NCBI GenBank assembly: GCA_947626985.1
Contig: CANQUG010000003.1
Coordinates: 62,001-126,000 of the forward strand
Source: an uncultured Lachnospiraceae bacterium
GTDB taxonomy: Bacteria; Bacillota; Clostridia; Lachnospirales; Lachnospiraceae
Length of the DNA: 64,000 bases
Direction: 5' to 3'
In this document: in pieces, positions 44,442 to 53,035 of the stretch
Layout: each line of letters starts with the position of its first letter
Position numbering within the stretch: position 1 is the first letter of the stretch
Made by a program: the position numbers and the translations under genes
The notes under the pieces: model-generated
Databases searched by the model: none
What the model saw: the letters and a program-made list of their open reading frames with translations, nothing else
What the model was told of the DNA's origin: nothing

Positions 44442-45451
44442 TATTTCCTCGCAGGTTTTCCGTTCTTGTCATAGTTATGGGAAAGAGAATTGCATACCTC
44501 CCACTGATACTCGGAAATGCTCTTCTTCATGGAGAGAGCTTCATCGATATCGAAGTCCACGTACTCTCCGTGACGATATCCCACAACCCTGCAGGTCTTT
44601 CCCTGAACCAGAAGGTCCACGGCCATGGCTCCCATCATGGAAGCGTACACTCTGTCCTTGCAGGTGGGACTTCCGCCTCTCTGCATGTGGCCCAGAATGG
44701 TAGCTCGCGTCTCAATGCCCGTAGCGGCCTCGATCCGCTTCGCCATGGCTTCGGAATGGCCGATGCCCTCCGCGTTGATGATGATGTGATGTTTTTTGCC
44801 CAGCTTGCGGTTCGTGATGATGTTGTTGATGATCTTCTGCTCATCGTAGTCATACTTCTCGGGAATCAGGATGTCCTCCGCGCCGTTGGCGATTCCGCAC
44901 CAGAGAGCCAGATAACCCGCGTTGCGGCCCATAACCTCAATGATGCTGCAGCGCTCATGAGAGGTGGAGGTATCACGCACCTTATCGATGGCTTCCATAG
45001 CCGTATTCACCGCGGTGTCAAAACCGATGGTATACTCTGTACAGGCAATATCCAGATCGATGGTTCCCGGCACGCCGATGGTGTTGATCCCCTGCTCCGC
45101 CAGCTTCTGTGCTCCCGCAAAGGAACCGTCGCCGCCGATGACCACCAGTCCCTCGATGCCGTGCTTCCTGCACACCTCAGCGCCCCTCTGCTGTCCGTCC
45201 AGAGTCCGGAACTCCGCGCAGCGGGCCGTATACAGAACCGTACCGCCCCTCTGGATGGTATCGGAAACGTCTCTGGCCGTCATATCTATAATCTCTTCAT
45301 TTAAAAGACCGTTATAACCCTTATAAATACCCTTCACATTCAGTCCGTTGCTCAGGCCCCTTCTTACCACTGCACGGATAGCCGCGTTCATGCCGGGGGC
45401 GTCGCCGCCGCTGGTCAAAACCCCAATGGTCTTAATTTTACTCTCTGCCAT
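44441..45451 (-). CDS. pfkA: ATP-dependent 6-phosphofructokinase
   Basis: This 336-residue enzyme phosphorylates fructose-6-phosphate, a key glycolytic step. The nucleotide loop is VLTSGGDAPGMNAAIR, GGDGSFAGAQKL is the ATP/Mg site, GTIDLDIACTEYTIGFDTA holds the catalytic Asp, and MGRNAGYLALW and GHMQRGGSPT follow. It is slightly longer than the 320-residue norm because of the C-terminal tail. A 39-bp tandem repeat fills the gap to dnaE upstream. Confidence 0.96.
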   Translation of the reverse strand: MAESKIKTIGVLTSGGDAPGMNAAIRAVVRRGLSNGLNVKGIYKGYNGLLNEEIIDMTARDVSDTIQRGGTVLYTARCAEFRTLDGQQRGAEVCRKHGIEGLVVIGGDGSFAGAQKLAEQGINTIGVPGTIDLDIACTEYTIGFDTAVNTAMEAIDKVRDTSTSHERCSIIEVMGRNAGYLALWCGIANGAEDILIPEKYDYDEQKIINNIITNRKLGKKHHIIINAEGIGHSEAMAKRIEAATGIETRATILGHMQRGGSPTCKDRVYASMMGAMAVDLLVQGKTCRVVGYRHGEYVDFDIDEALSMKKSISEYQWEVCNSLSHNYDKNGKPARK

Positions 45452-45512
45452 AATCTTTTACTCCTCCATCTTCTGAAGCATTTCATACGAGCCTTCCGCC
45501 CTTTTCCGAAAA

Positions 45513-45685
45513 CACGATACCTGGATGTCTGCAGCTGCTCCCTGCAGAAATATCATACCTGGATGTTCTGCAGCTGCTCCTCCCGGATATATCGTCCCTG
45601 AATGTTCCGCAGCTGCCCCTCCCGGATATATGATACCTGGATGTTCCGCAGCTGCTCCTCCCGGAAAAATCTGCTCCTCAGCCCC
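45513..45685. repeat. 39-bp tandem repeat downstream of dnaE
   Basis: Four units are spaced exactly 39 bp (GCAGCTG at 45533, 45572, 45611 and 45650). They have a core TGATACCTGGATGTTC and encode 13-residue repeats in an open frame on the minus strand. The array occupies most of the gap between the dnaE stop and the pfkA start (45452-45749). I do not count the frame as a gene. Confidence 0.85.
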
Positions 45686-45749
45686 GGCATCCCTGCTGCC
45701 CTGCCGGCACACAGATTCTGCCTGTATTCGGGTATAGTGTAATTCATTT

Positions 45750-48700
45750 CTAAAAGTTTTTCAATACTCTTTCCACAACTTTAACATTGGAATCCCCATA
45801 ATTTTTCCGGAGCCCGTCCAGAAGAAACTCCGATATTTCCACGCGCCAGGAGGCCGGCAGCTTTTTCATGGCCTTCACGTCCTTCAAAAAGATCACCACG
45901 CTCTCCTTTCCCGGATATTCCCGGAGCTCCTCCAGAAGTCCGGCCTCCTTCCCGGCATACTCCTCCTTATCCCGGAACTGGATCCACACCTCTCTGGGAA
46001 TATCGCTGAAGGAACGCACCTTCTCCAGGATCAGCTTGCTGGCCTTGTCGTCCTCCCCGGAAACCCTGCCCTGGATGAACACCCGCGCTTCCTCACTGAT
46101 CAGAGACTGGCATTTCTCGTAATCCCTGGGAAAGACCACCACCTCCACGGTTCCCACCAGATCCTCCAGAGTGAGAAAGGCCATCACCTTGTTATTTTTC
46201 GTATATTTGATGGTTTTATCCGTGATCATTCCTCCGACGATCACCTTTTCTCCGTCCCGCACCCGTGGGAATCCCGTCTCCTCATCCGGCTGAAAATCCA
46301 TGGTTTTGGCAGTAATGGTCTTCTCCATAATGTTCCGATACCGTTCCAGGGGATGACCGCTGAGGTAGATCCCCAGCACCTCCTTCTCGTAGGCCAGAAG
46401 CTCCTCCCTGTCAAACTCCTCCAGAGGAGGCATCTGAATCTCGTACTCCCGCTTCTCCTCCTCGCTCACCAGGTCAAAGAGGCTTATCTGCCCCTCCATG
46501 CTGTGCTTCCTGTCCTGGCTGATGTTGTCCACGATCTGAGGAAAGATCACATATTTCTGATGACGGTTCCCCTCCAGGGCGTCCATGGCCCCGGCCTTTA
46601 TAAAGTTTTCAATGGCCCGCTTGTTTACCGTGTTCAGGTTTCTCTCTATAAAGTCCTTCAGGGAGCGGTACTCGCCGTTTTCCTCCCGCTCCTTCACCAG
46701 AGCGTCGATCACCGGACGGCCTATGCTCTTGATGGCGGAAAGTCCGTAGCGGATGGCCTGTCCGTCCACGGAAAAGCCGTACTGCCCCCGGTTGATGTCC
46801 GGAGGAAGCAGGGGGATCCCCATCTGCCTGCAGACCATAATGTACTCGGCCACCTTGCTGGGCATTTCAATGACGGAGGTCATCAGAGCCGCCATGAACT
46901 CCACGGGATAATAATATTTCAGATAGGCGGTCTGATAGGCCACCACTGCATAGGCCGCCGCGTGGGATTTATTAAAGGCGTATCGGGCAAAATCCGTCAT
47001 TTCGTCAAAAATTTTGTCGGCTGTCTTTTCCGGGATGCCGTTGGCAATGCAGCCGGGAACGCCTTCCTCCGGATTGCCGTACACGAAGTTCTTCCGCTCC
47101 TTCTCCATGACGGAGGCCTTCTTTTTGGACATTGCCCTCCGGACGAGGTCGCTCCGCCCCAGCGTATAGCCCGCCAGGCTCCGCACGATCTGCATCACCT
47201 GCTCCTGGTACACGATACAGCCGTAGGTGGCCTTTAAAATGGGCTCCAGCTGGGGACAGTCGTAGCGTATGGTATCGGGACGGTTTTTGCCCCGGATATA
47301 CTGGGGAATAAAGTCCATGGGGCCGGGACGGTACAGGGAAATTCCTGCGATCACGTCCTCCAGGCTCTGAGGCTTCAGCTCCTTCATAAAGTTCTTCATC
47401 CCCGCGCTTTCCAGCTGGAACACGCCCTCGGAATGGCCGTTTCCCAGAGAATCCAGAACCTTTTTATCATTATAATCTATGTTCTGCATGTCCAGAACCA
47501 CACCGGTGTTTTCCTTCACCAGCTTCTGGGCATTCTGGATCACCGTAAGCGTGCGGAGCCCCAGAAAATCCATTTTCAGAAGTCCCAGTTCCTCCAGGGT
47601 AGTCATGGTAAACTGGGTGGTGATGGAACCATCCTGGGCTCTGGACAAAGGCACGTACTCGTCCACGCTTTTCTGGCTGATTACCACTCCGGCCGCGTGC
47701 ATGGATGTATGTCTGGGAAGGCCCTCCAGGCGTTTGGCCGTGTCGATGAGATAACGGACGTCCTCCTGTTCGTCGTAGGCCTTCTTCAGCTCCGGATTGA
47801 TCTCCAGAGCCTTGTCGATGGTGATTTCAGCCTGGTTGGGAATCCTGGGGATCATTTTCGCTATGCCGTCCACCTGGGAATAGGGCATGTCCAGCACCCG
47901 GCCCACATCCCGGATCACGCCCCGGGCGGCCAGAGTACCGAAGGTGACGATCTGCACCACCCGGTCCTTGCCGTATTTGCGCACCACGTAGTCGATGACC
48001 TCCTGCCTGCGCTCGAAGCAGAAATCCACGTCGATATCCGGCATGGACACACGCTCCGGATTCAGAAAGCGCTCAAAGATCAGGTCGTAGCGCAGAGGGT
48101 CCAGAAGGGTGATTCCCAGAGTATAGGCCACCAGGCTTCCCGCGGCGGAACCGCGTCCCGGCCCCACCATAATGTCCCTGTCCCGGGCATATTTGATAAA
48201 ATCCCACACGATGAGGAAATAATCCACGTAGCCCATATTTTTGATGGTGGAGAGCTCATAGTTCAGCCGCTCTTTAAGCTCCTCCGTCACCGGATCGTAC
48301 AGCCGGGCCAGTCCCTCATAGCACAGTTTGTTCAGATATTCCCAGGAGGTATAGCCCTCCGGCACGTCAAATTTGGGCAGCTTGGTCACGCCAAACTCGA
48401 TCTCCACGTGGCAGCGGTCCGCGATCTTCTGGGTATTTTCCAGCGCTTCGGGGGCATATGAAAAAAGAGAGGCCATCTCTTCGGGGGATTTCACATAGTA
48501 CTGGCCGCCCTCGTAGCGCATGCGGTCCTCGTCGGAAAGCTTTTTGCCGGTCTGGAGGCAGAGAAGAATGTCGTGAGGCTCCGCGTCCTCCTCCACAGTG
48601 TAGTGGACGTCGTTGGTGGCCACCAGATCGATCCCCGTCTCGCTGTGCATGCGCATAAGCTGCTGGTTCACCATCTTCTGCTCTGAAATCCCGTGATCCT

Positions 48701-49238
48701 GCAGCTCCAGGAAAAAGTTCCCCTTTCCGAAAATCTCCTCATACCGGAGAGCGGCTTCCTTGGCGTCCTCGTACATTCCTCTGGTGAGATACCGGGCCAC
48801 CTCTCCCGCCAGGCAGGCGCTGAGGGCGATGATGCCCTCATGGTACTCCCTCAGAACCTCCATATCCACCCTGGGTCTGTAGTAGAAGCCTTCCACAAAG
48901 CCTTTGGACACGATCTTCATCAGGTTGCTGTAGCCCACGTTGTTCTCTGCCAAGAGCACCAGGTGATAGTACCGGTCATCCCCGCTTCCCACCTCTCTGT
49001 CAAAACGGGAGCCGGGAGCCACGTACACCTCGCAGCCCAGAACGGGGTTGATCCCCGCCTCCCTGGCCGCCCGGTAAAAGTCGATGACGCCGTACATTAC
49101 GCCGTGATCCGTGATGGCCGCGCTGTTCATCCCCAGCTCCTTCACTCTGGCCACATACTCTTTGATCTTATTGCAGCCGTCCAGCAGACTGTACTCCGTA
49201 TGCACATGAAGATGCGCAAAATTCAAATCATTTTTCAT
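45750..49238 (-). CDS. dnaE: DNA polymerase III subunit alpha
   Basis: This is a 1162-residue replicative polymerase of the DnaE family. The N-terminal PHP domain has HLHVHTEYSLLDG. The palm carries GPGRGSAAGSLVAY and the catalytic acidic motif MPDIDVDF. The fingers have HTSMHAAGVVIS, the helix-hairpin-helix region lies near RAIENFIKAGAMDALEG, and the C-terminal OB fold shows VGGMITDKTIKY. I favour the ATG at 49238 (MKNDLNFAHLH); an ATG at 49250 would add four residues. It overlaps cvfB by eleven bases. A PolC would be expected elsewhere in the genome, as in other Firmicutes. Confidence 0.96.
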   Translation of the reverse strand: MKNDLNFAHLHVHTEYSLLDGCNKIKEYVARVKELGMNSAAITDHGVMYGVIDFYRAAREAGINPVLGCEVYVAPGSRFDREVGSGDDRYYHLVLLAENNVGYSNLMKIVSKGFVEGFYYRPRVDMEVLREYHEGIIALSACLAGEVARYLTRGMYEDAKEAALRYEEIFGKGNFFLELQDHGISEQKMVNQQLMRMHSETGIDLVATNDVHYTVEEDAEPHDILLCLQTGKKLSDEDRMRYEGGQYYVKSPEEMASLFSYAPEALENTQKIADRCHVEIEFGVTKLPKFDVPEGYTSWEYLNKLCYEGLARLYDPVTEELKERLNYELSTIKNMGYVDYFLIVWDFIKYARDRDIMVGPGRGSAAGSLVAYTLGITLLDPLRYDLIFERFLNPERVSMPDIDVDFCFERRQEVIDYVVRKYGKDRVVQIVTFGTLAARGVIRDVGRVLDMPYSQVDGIAKMIPRIPNQAEITIDKALEINPELKKAYDEQEDVRYLIDTAKRLEGLPRHTSMHAAGVVISQKSVDEYVPLSRAQDGSITTQFTMTTLEELGLLKMDFLGLRTLTVIQNAQKLVKENTGVVLDMQNIDYNDKKVLDSLGNGHSEGVFQLESAGMKNFMKELKPQSLEDVIAGISLYRPGPMDFIPQYIRGKNRPDTIRYDCPQLEPILKATYGCIVYQEQVMQIVRSLAGYTLGRSDLVRRAMSKKKASVMEKERKNFVYGNPEEGVPGCIANGIPEKTADKIFDEMTDFARYAFNKSHAAAYAVVAYQTAYLKYYYPVEFMAALMTSVIEMPSKVAEYIMVCRQMGIPLLPPDINRGQYGFSVDGQAIRYGLSAIKSIGRPVIDALVKEREENGEYRSLKDFIERNLNTVNKRAIENFIKAGAMDALEGNRHQKYVIFPQIVDNISQDRKHSMEGQISLFDLVSEEEKREYEIQMPPLEEFDREELLAYEKEVLGIYLSGHPLERYRNIMEKTITAKTMDFQPDEETGFPRVRDGEKVIVGGMITDKTIKYTKNNKVMAFLTLEDLVGTVEVVVFPRDYEKCQSLISEEARVFIQGRVSGEDDKASKLILEKVRSFSDIPREVWIQFRDKEEYAGKEAGLLEELREYPGKESVVIFLKDVKAMKKLPASWRVEISEFLLDGLRKNYGDSNVKVVERVLKNF

Positions 49239-50061
49239 AAATCCTTCCATCCCGGATTTCCACTTTTCCTTCCTTCAGAAGTCTCCCTACCGCTCTCTTA
49301 AAGGCGTTTTTGCTCAGACCGAATTCCCTCTGGATGACCTGAGGGGAGGCTTTGTCGTCAAAGGGCAGAACCCCCGCAAATTCCTGAATCACTCCCAGCA
49401 CCATCTCCGCGTCCTCGTCCATCTGGAGGTAGGCCTTCCGGCGGTTGGTGACGTTCATTTTTCCGTCCTCCTTCACCTCCGTCACACGGAGATCCAGGAT
49501 CATGCCCGGACGGTATGTTCCTTGGGCCTCCCGGAGGGGGATCAGGGCCGAATATTTGTCGTCCACGGCCACAAACACGCCGAAATTTCCGCTGGTCTCA
49601 TACACTCTGCCCTTCACCTGGTCTCCCACAACGTAAGGCGGTTTCTGAGAAAGGTAATGATAAACCTTCATGGTAGCGCAGAGTCTGCTGCTTTTATCCA
49701 CATAAAGGGCCACCAGGCATTCCTGCCCTTCCCGGACCCGTTCTGTCTGCTCATGGTAGGGAAGGAGAAGGTCCTTCTCCAGTCCCCAGTCCAGAAAGGC
49801 GCCGATCTTCGTCACCTGTTTCACCTTCAGTACCGCTGTTTTTCCCAGTGTGATCAGGGGTTCCCGCACTGTGGCGATCAGGCGGTCCCTGGAGTCTTTG
49901 TAAATGAATACCTCCAGGCGGTCCCCCTCCTTCGTTCCGGGAGGAACCTGTTTCTGAGGAAGCAGCACCCGCTCCCCGTCGCCTGCGTTCTCCGCCAGAT
50001 ATACTCCGAAATCCACTGTCTTAACTACCGTCAAAGCCTGCTGCATTCCCAATGAAATCAT
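49228..50061 (-). CDS. cvfB: S1 RNA-binding protein, CvfB family
   Basis: This is a 277-residue protein with three to four S1-like OB folds (LTVVKTVDFGVYLAENAG, KQVTKIGAFLDWGLEKDLLLP, VKGRVYETSGNFGVFVAVDDK) and a C-terminal winged helix (VIQREFGLSKNAFKRAVGRL). CvfB proteins bind RNA and affect virulence gene expression in staphylococci. The ATG at 50061 has AAGGAGG seven bases upstream. An earlier ATG at 50094 lacks a site. It is upstream of and overlaps dnaE. Confidence 0.94.
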   Translation of the reverse strand: MISLGMQQALTVVKTVDFGVYLAENAGDGERVLLPQKQVPPGTKEGDRLEVFIYKDSRDRLIATVREPLITLGKTAVLKVKQVTKIGAFLDWGLEKDLLLPYHEQTERVREGQECLVALYVDKSSRLCATMKVYHYLSQKPPYVVGDQVKGRVYETSGNFGVFVAVDDKYSALIPLREAQGTYRPGMILDLRVTEVKEDGKMNVTNRRKAYLQMDEDAEMVLGVIQEFAGVLPFDDKASPQVIQREFGLSKNAFKRAVGRLLKEGKVEIRDGRIYEK

Positions 50062-50157
50062 GTAGTCCTCCTTATTCGTATAGCAGGGTAACACATAGAA
50101 AAAAGATGGCTTTACAAAAACATGAACATTCCTGTAAAGCCATATCTGTAAAGTTAC

Positions 50158-50345
50158 TTTTTATTTGCTCTGCCCGTAACAGGCGGCAAAGCTGTTGTTC
50201 TGATTTTTTTTCTGCGGACGTTATTTTTTGCCTGTTCTGTTTGTAATGTACGTGTTGTTCTGATTTTTTTCTGCGGTCATTATTTTTTGCCTGTTCTGTT
50301 TGTAATGTACGGCATAGATTGCCATCTCACCTTTTTCCGCCACAG
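50158..50345. repeat. Duplicated 60-bp units and a copy of the araD 3' end
   Basis: TTATTTGCTCTGCCCGTAAC at 50161-50180 repeats the sequence that contains the last codons and stop of araD (50355-50379), one base different. Between them lie two 60-bp units (TGTTGTTCTGATTTTTTT, then TGCCTGTTCTGTTTGTAATG). The remainder of 50062-50355 has no gene. Confidence 0.75.
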
Positions 50346-50355
50346 ACGTTATATT

Positions 50356-51048
50356 TTATTTGCTCTGCCCGTAATAGGCGTTGGGGCCGTGCTTTCTGTA
50401 ATAATGCTTGTCCTGCATCTCCTGAGGAGCAGGCTTCACGTTGGGATTGATCATTTCGCAGCGGGCGGCCATTTTCGCTACTTCCTCCAGAACCACCGCG
50501 TTGTGAACCGCTTCATGAGCGTCCTTGCCCCAGGTGAAGGGACCATGGTTCTTGCAGAGCACTGTGGGCACCGCCATATAATCCCGGTCCTTAAAATATT
50601 CCACGATGGAAATTCCCGTATTTTTTTCGTAGGCTTCCTCAATCTCTTCCTTCGTGAGGTTTCTTACGCAGGGAACTTCTCCGTAAATATAATCGGCATG
50701 GGTGGTTCCGTAGCAGGGAATTGGCCGGCCGGCCTGCGCCCAGCTGGTAGCCCAGGGTGAATGGGTGTGGACGATTCCTCCTACATTGGGGAAGGCATTG
50801 TAAAGGACTACATGGGTGGCCGTATCGGAGGAGGGGGAATAGTCTCCTTCCACTTTATTTCCCTGAAGGTCCACCACTACCATGTCCTCGGGTTTTAATT
50901 TATCATACTCCACGCCGCTGGGCTTGATTACGAATAATCCCTTTTCCCGGTCTATTCCGCTGACATTGCCCCAGGTAAAGGTTACCAGTCCGTATTTCGG
51001 CAGATCCATATTCGCCCTGTATACTTCTTCTTTCAGTTTCTCAAGCAT
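50356..51048 (-). CDS. araD: L-ribulose-5-phosphate 4-epimerase
   Basis: This is a 230-residue class II aldolase-fold epimerase that makes D-xylulose 5-phosphate from L-ribulose 5-phosphate in pentose use. Signatures are [15 protein letters not shown], the zinc-binding [10 protein letters not shown] and [13 protein letters not shown], and [18 protein letters not shown]. The ATG at 51048 has AAGGAG eight bases upstream. No araA or araB is adjacent, so it stands alone. A repeated AAAAACGTT element in the leader suggests its own regulator. Confidence 0.95.
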   Translation of the reverse strand: MLEKLKEEVYRANMDLPKYGLVTFTWGNVSGIDREKGLFVIKPSGVEYDKLKPEDMVVVDLQGNKVEGDYSPSSDTATHVVLYNAFPNVGGIVHTHSPWATSWAQAGRPIPCYGTTHADYIYGEVPCVRNLTKEEIEEAYEKNTGISIVEYFKDRDYMAVPTVLCKNHGPFTWGKDAHEAVHNAVVLEEVAKMAARCEMINPNVKPAPQEMQDKHYYRKHGPNAYYGQSK

Positions 51049-51144
51049 GATGATCACTCCTTTTTAATTTTTTAATTGCATTTTTCAGCCTTGTTCCCGG
51101 CAGGAACATTTCTCTGACTATATTTCGTAAACGACACCATACAT

Positions 51145-51198
51145 AAAAACGTTTATAATGTTAACGAAAACATATATAACATCAACAAAAACGTTAAT
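51145..51198. promoter_or_regulatory. araD upstream region with spaced AAAAACGTT repeats
   Basis: AAAAACGTTTAT (51145-51156) and AAAAACGTTAAT (51187-51198) are direct repeats 42 bp apart, about four helical turns. Between them lies GTTAACGAAAAC, which carries the same half-site in inverted form. The pattern resembles operators of LacI/AraR-type regulators around an A/T-rich promoter for araD on the minus strand. The binding protein is not identified. Confidence 0.55.
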
Positions 51199-51335
51199 CC
51201 AGTTGATTCATTATAGCAGATACGGCAGATGCTCTCAAGCGGTTTTACTGATAAGATAGACAAATTTGCTGATTCGCTGATAATTTGCTGATAAAAACAG
51301 GTGAGAAGAATAATCCTCACAGAACGCTGAGCACC

Positions 51336-51525
51336 CGGACGCAGGCAAGCCTGTGCTTCCTGTCTGTTGACGGCGCAACACTCCGGCGAACTAACCGCCA
51401 ACTCCGGCTAGGACGCTCAGGAAGAGCCTTCGCGCCCAAGTCTCCGTAAGCGGTGGATTTCGCCTCCGCTAAAACCGCGCCCAAACGGTCTGCCAGACAG
51501 GAAGCACAGGCTTGTCTGCTGTGTA
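51336..51525. ncRNA. 190-bp structured element, copy 2
   Basis: This is the same length and orientation as copy 1 at 25888-26077. The closing arms are 51341-51366 and 51494-51519, pairing over 26 bp with one G-T wobble. Six stem positions differ from copy 1 on each arm, and all remain paired. Two internal pairs (51386 with 51404; 51411 with 51437) also change on both sides. It lies between araD and the thioesterase gene. No ORF of its own is credible. Confidence 0.65.
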
Positions 51526-51648
51526 TCGATTCCTCCACGGGAATTTTTTCATCCTGTAAAAAAGGGCTGCCTTGCATAGTCCACTATTACCCGTCACTTT
51601 TTTCATCCCAGAACAGATAGCTTCGACTGTGTGTTTATTTTTTCTTTT

Positions 51649-51897
51649 CCATGAAGCGACTTCCATTTTGTACAACCATTTTTCATCCTGTGAAGCCGCT
51701 TCCACTTTGGGTAATTATTTTTTCATCCTGTAAAGCTACTTCAATTCTGTACAATTACTCTGCTATCCTGCGAAGCCACTTCAATTCTGTATGATTATTC
51801 TGCCATCCTGCGAAGCGACCTTAATTCTGTGCAATTACTCTTCTTATCCTGCGAAACAACTTTAACTTCATGTAATTGCGTTTCCTTTCTGCGGTGT
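51649..51897. repeat. 40-bp tandem repeat downstream of the thioesterase gene
   Basis: Six degenerate 40-bp units carry the consensus start CTGCGAAGCCACTTCAATTC and an A/T-rich second half. They end 16 bp before the thioesterase stop codon. This is the most diverged array in the window. Confidence 0.75.
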
Positions 51898-51913
51898 AAG
51901 TACAGAAAAATCT

Positions 51914-52624
51914 TCAGTTCAACGTAAATTCCACTACCGCATAGGGATTTCCTTTATCATCATCCAGCGCCACTGTCAGCTTATTTTCTTCCCTGCAGGT
52001 TTTCGGGCAGATCAGGTCATGGATTCTGGCCTGCTGTTTATACTCTGCTCGCAGCTGCGCTACTGCTGCTCCTTCCGGCAGATAATTCTCCGCCATGCGC
52101 ACATACTGGCAGTTATTCACATGATGATTGGTGTCCAGATGATGCTTCTGTACGGAAAATTCCGGCATTTCTTCCATTCCCTCCGGCAGAAGGATCTTGC
52201 GGGGAGCATAGTCCATATCCAGCTTTTCATCTTCCACATACCCTCTCAGATCCTCCTCCGTGAGTTTGGCAGGAACGCCGGTTTCGGTGTTGAGATTTGT
52301 CCAGAAAGAATTTGCCCAGGCGAGGCGCTCCCCGGCCTTTGTATCCATAGTAAAATTACGCAATCCGACAAAGCCGCGCAAATGATAGGTCCAGGTAGCT
52401 GTTTCGATCTCCTCCCCCAGAGCGGGATACCTGCGAATGATCACCTGCCAGGCGGACAGGACCCAGGCCCGTTTTCTTCCTTTCAGCACATTCATCCCCT
52501 GCCCCAGGGATTCCGAGTGAAATGTACAGCAGTCCTGAAAATAGTCCAGTATTCCCGGAAGAGTCAGGCATCCGTTCTCCCCGATCTCGCTGTAGCGGAC
52601 TCTTCCGTCAAATGAATATTTCAT
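51914..52624 (-). CDS. Acyl-ACP thioesterase
   Basis: This is a 236-residue double hotdog protein of the FatA/FatB-like acyl-ACP thioesterase family. The N-terminal hotdog has YSEIGENGCLTLPGILDYFQD and the second has VQKHHLDTNHHVNNCQYVRM (the Asn/His catalytic loop). It releases fatty acids from acyl carrier protein in the cytoplasm. I start at the ATG at 52624, because an AAAGGG site lies upstream and the seven extra residues of the longer frame are not typical. Confidence 0.92.
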   Translation of the reverse strand: MKYSFDGRVRYSEIGENGCLTLPGILDYFQDCCTFHSESLGQGMNVLKGRKRAWVLSAWQVIIRRYPALGEEIETATWTYHLRGFVGLRNFTMDTKAGERLAWANSFWTNLNTETGVPAKLTEEDLRGYVEDEKLDMDYAPRKILLPEGMEEMPEFSVQKHHLDTNHHVNNCQYVRMAENYLPEGAAVAQLRAEYKQQARIHDLICPKTCREENKLTVALDDDKGNPYAVVEFTLN

Positions 52625-53035
52625 AGTTATGTCATCCCTTTCCAAAAACTGTGCAGCAGCGTCTCTTTTACCCGGCGCAGCTGTCTCATCAGACGATTAT
52701 AGCAGATTTGTCCGTTTTTTGTTACCCCCAATTTGACCTCATGCTTTAAACCGGATTTCCTGCATTTTCGAATAGGAAAATAGCTGTAGCCTTACCGCGG
52801 CAACGAAAAATGCTTTCACGCTTCTTTACAATTGAAGTTGCGGAATATTACAAAGTATGCTAGGATAGTAGGAGAACATACGTTCCCGATGCATGGAATG
52901 CGTCAAAGATCATGAACCGGCACAGCAAATAACAGGGAAACATAGGTTCCTGCGGCATTATCAGGGATTGCCGAAAGACCATTGACAGCGATACAGGCAA
53001 AGTTTTGGAGGTTTGGAGGGTTTGAGAGAAACGCT

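Noticed and set aside
45458-45712. Small gene with 13-residue repeats
   Set aside because: The 39-bp unit is divisible by three, so any frame stays open; there is no family match, and similar arrays elsewhere have other periods.
51317-51705. Open frames over the 190-bp element and the adjacent tandem array
   Set aside because: They follow the conserved inverted repeat, and the between-copy changes preserve base pairing rather than codons.
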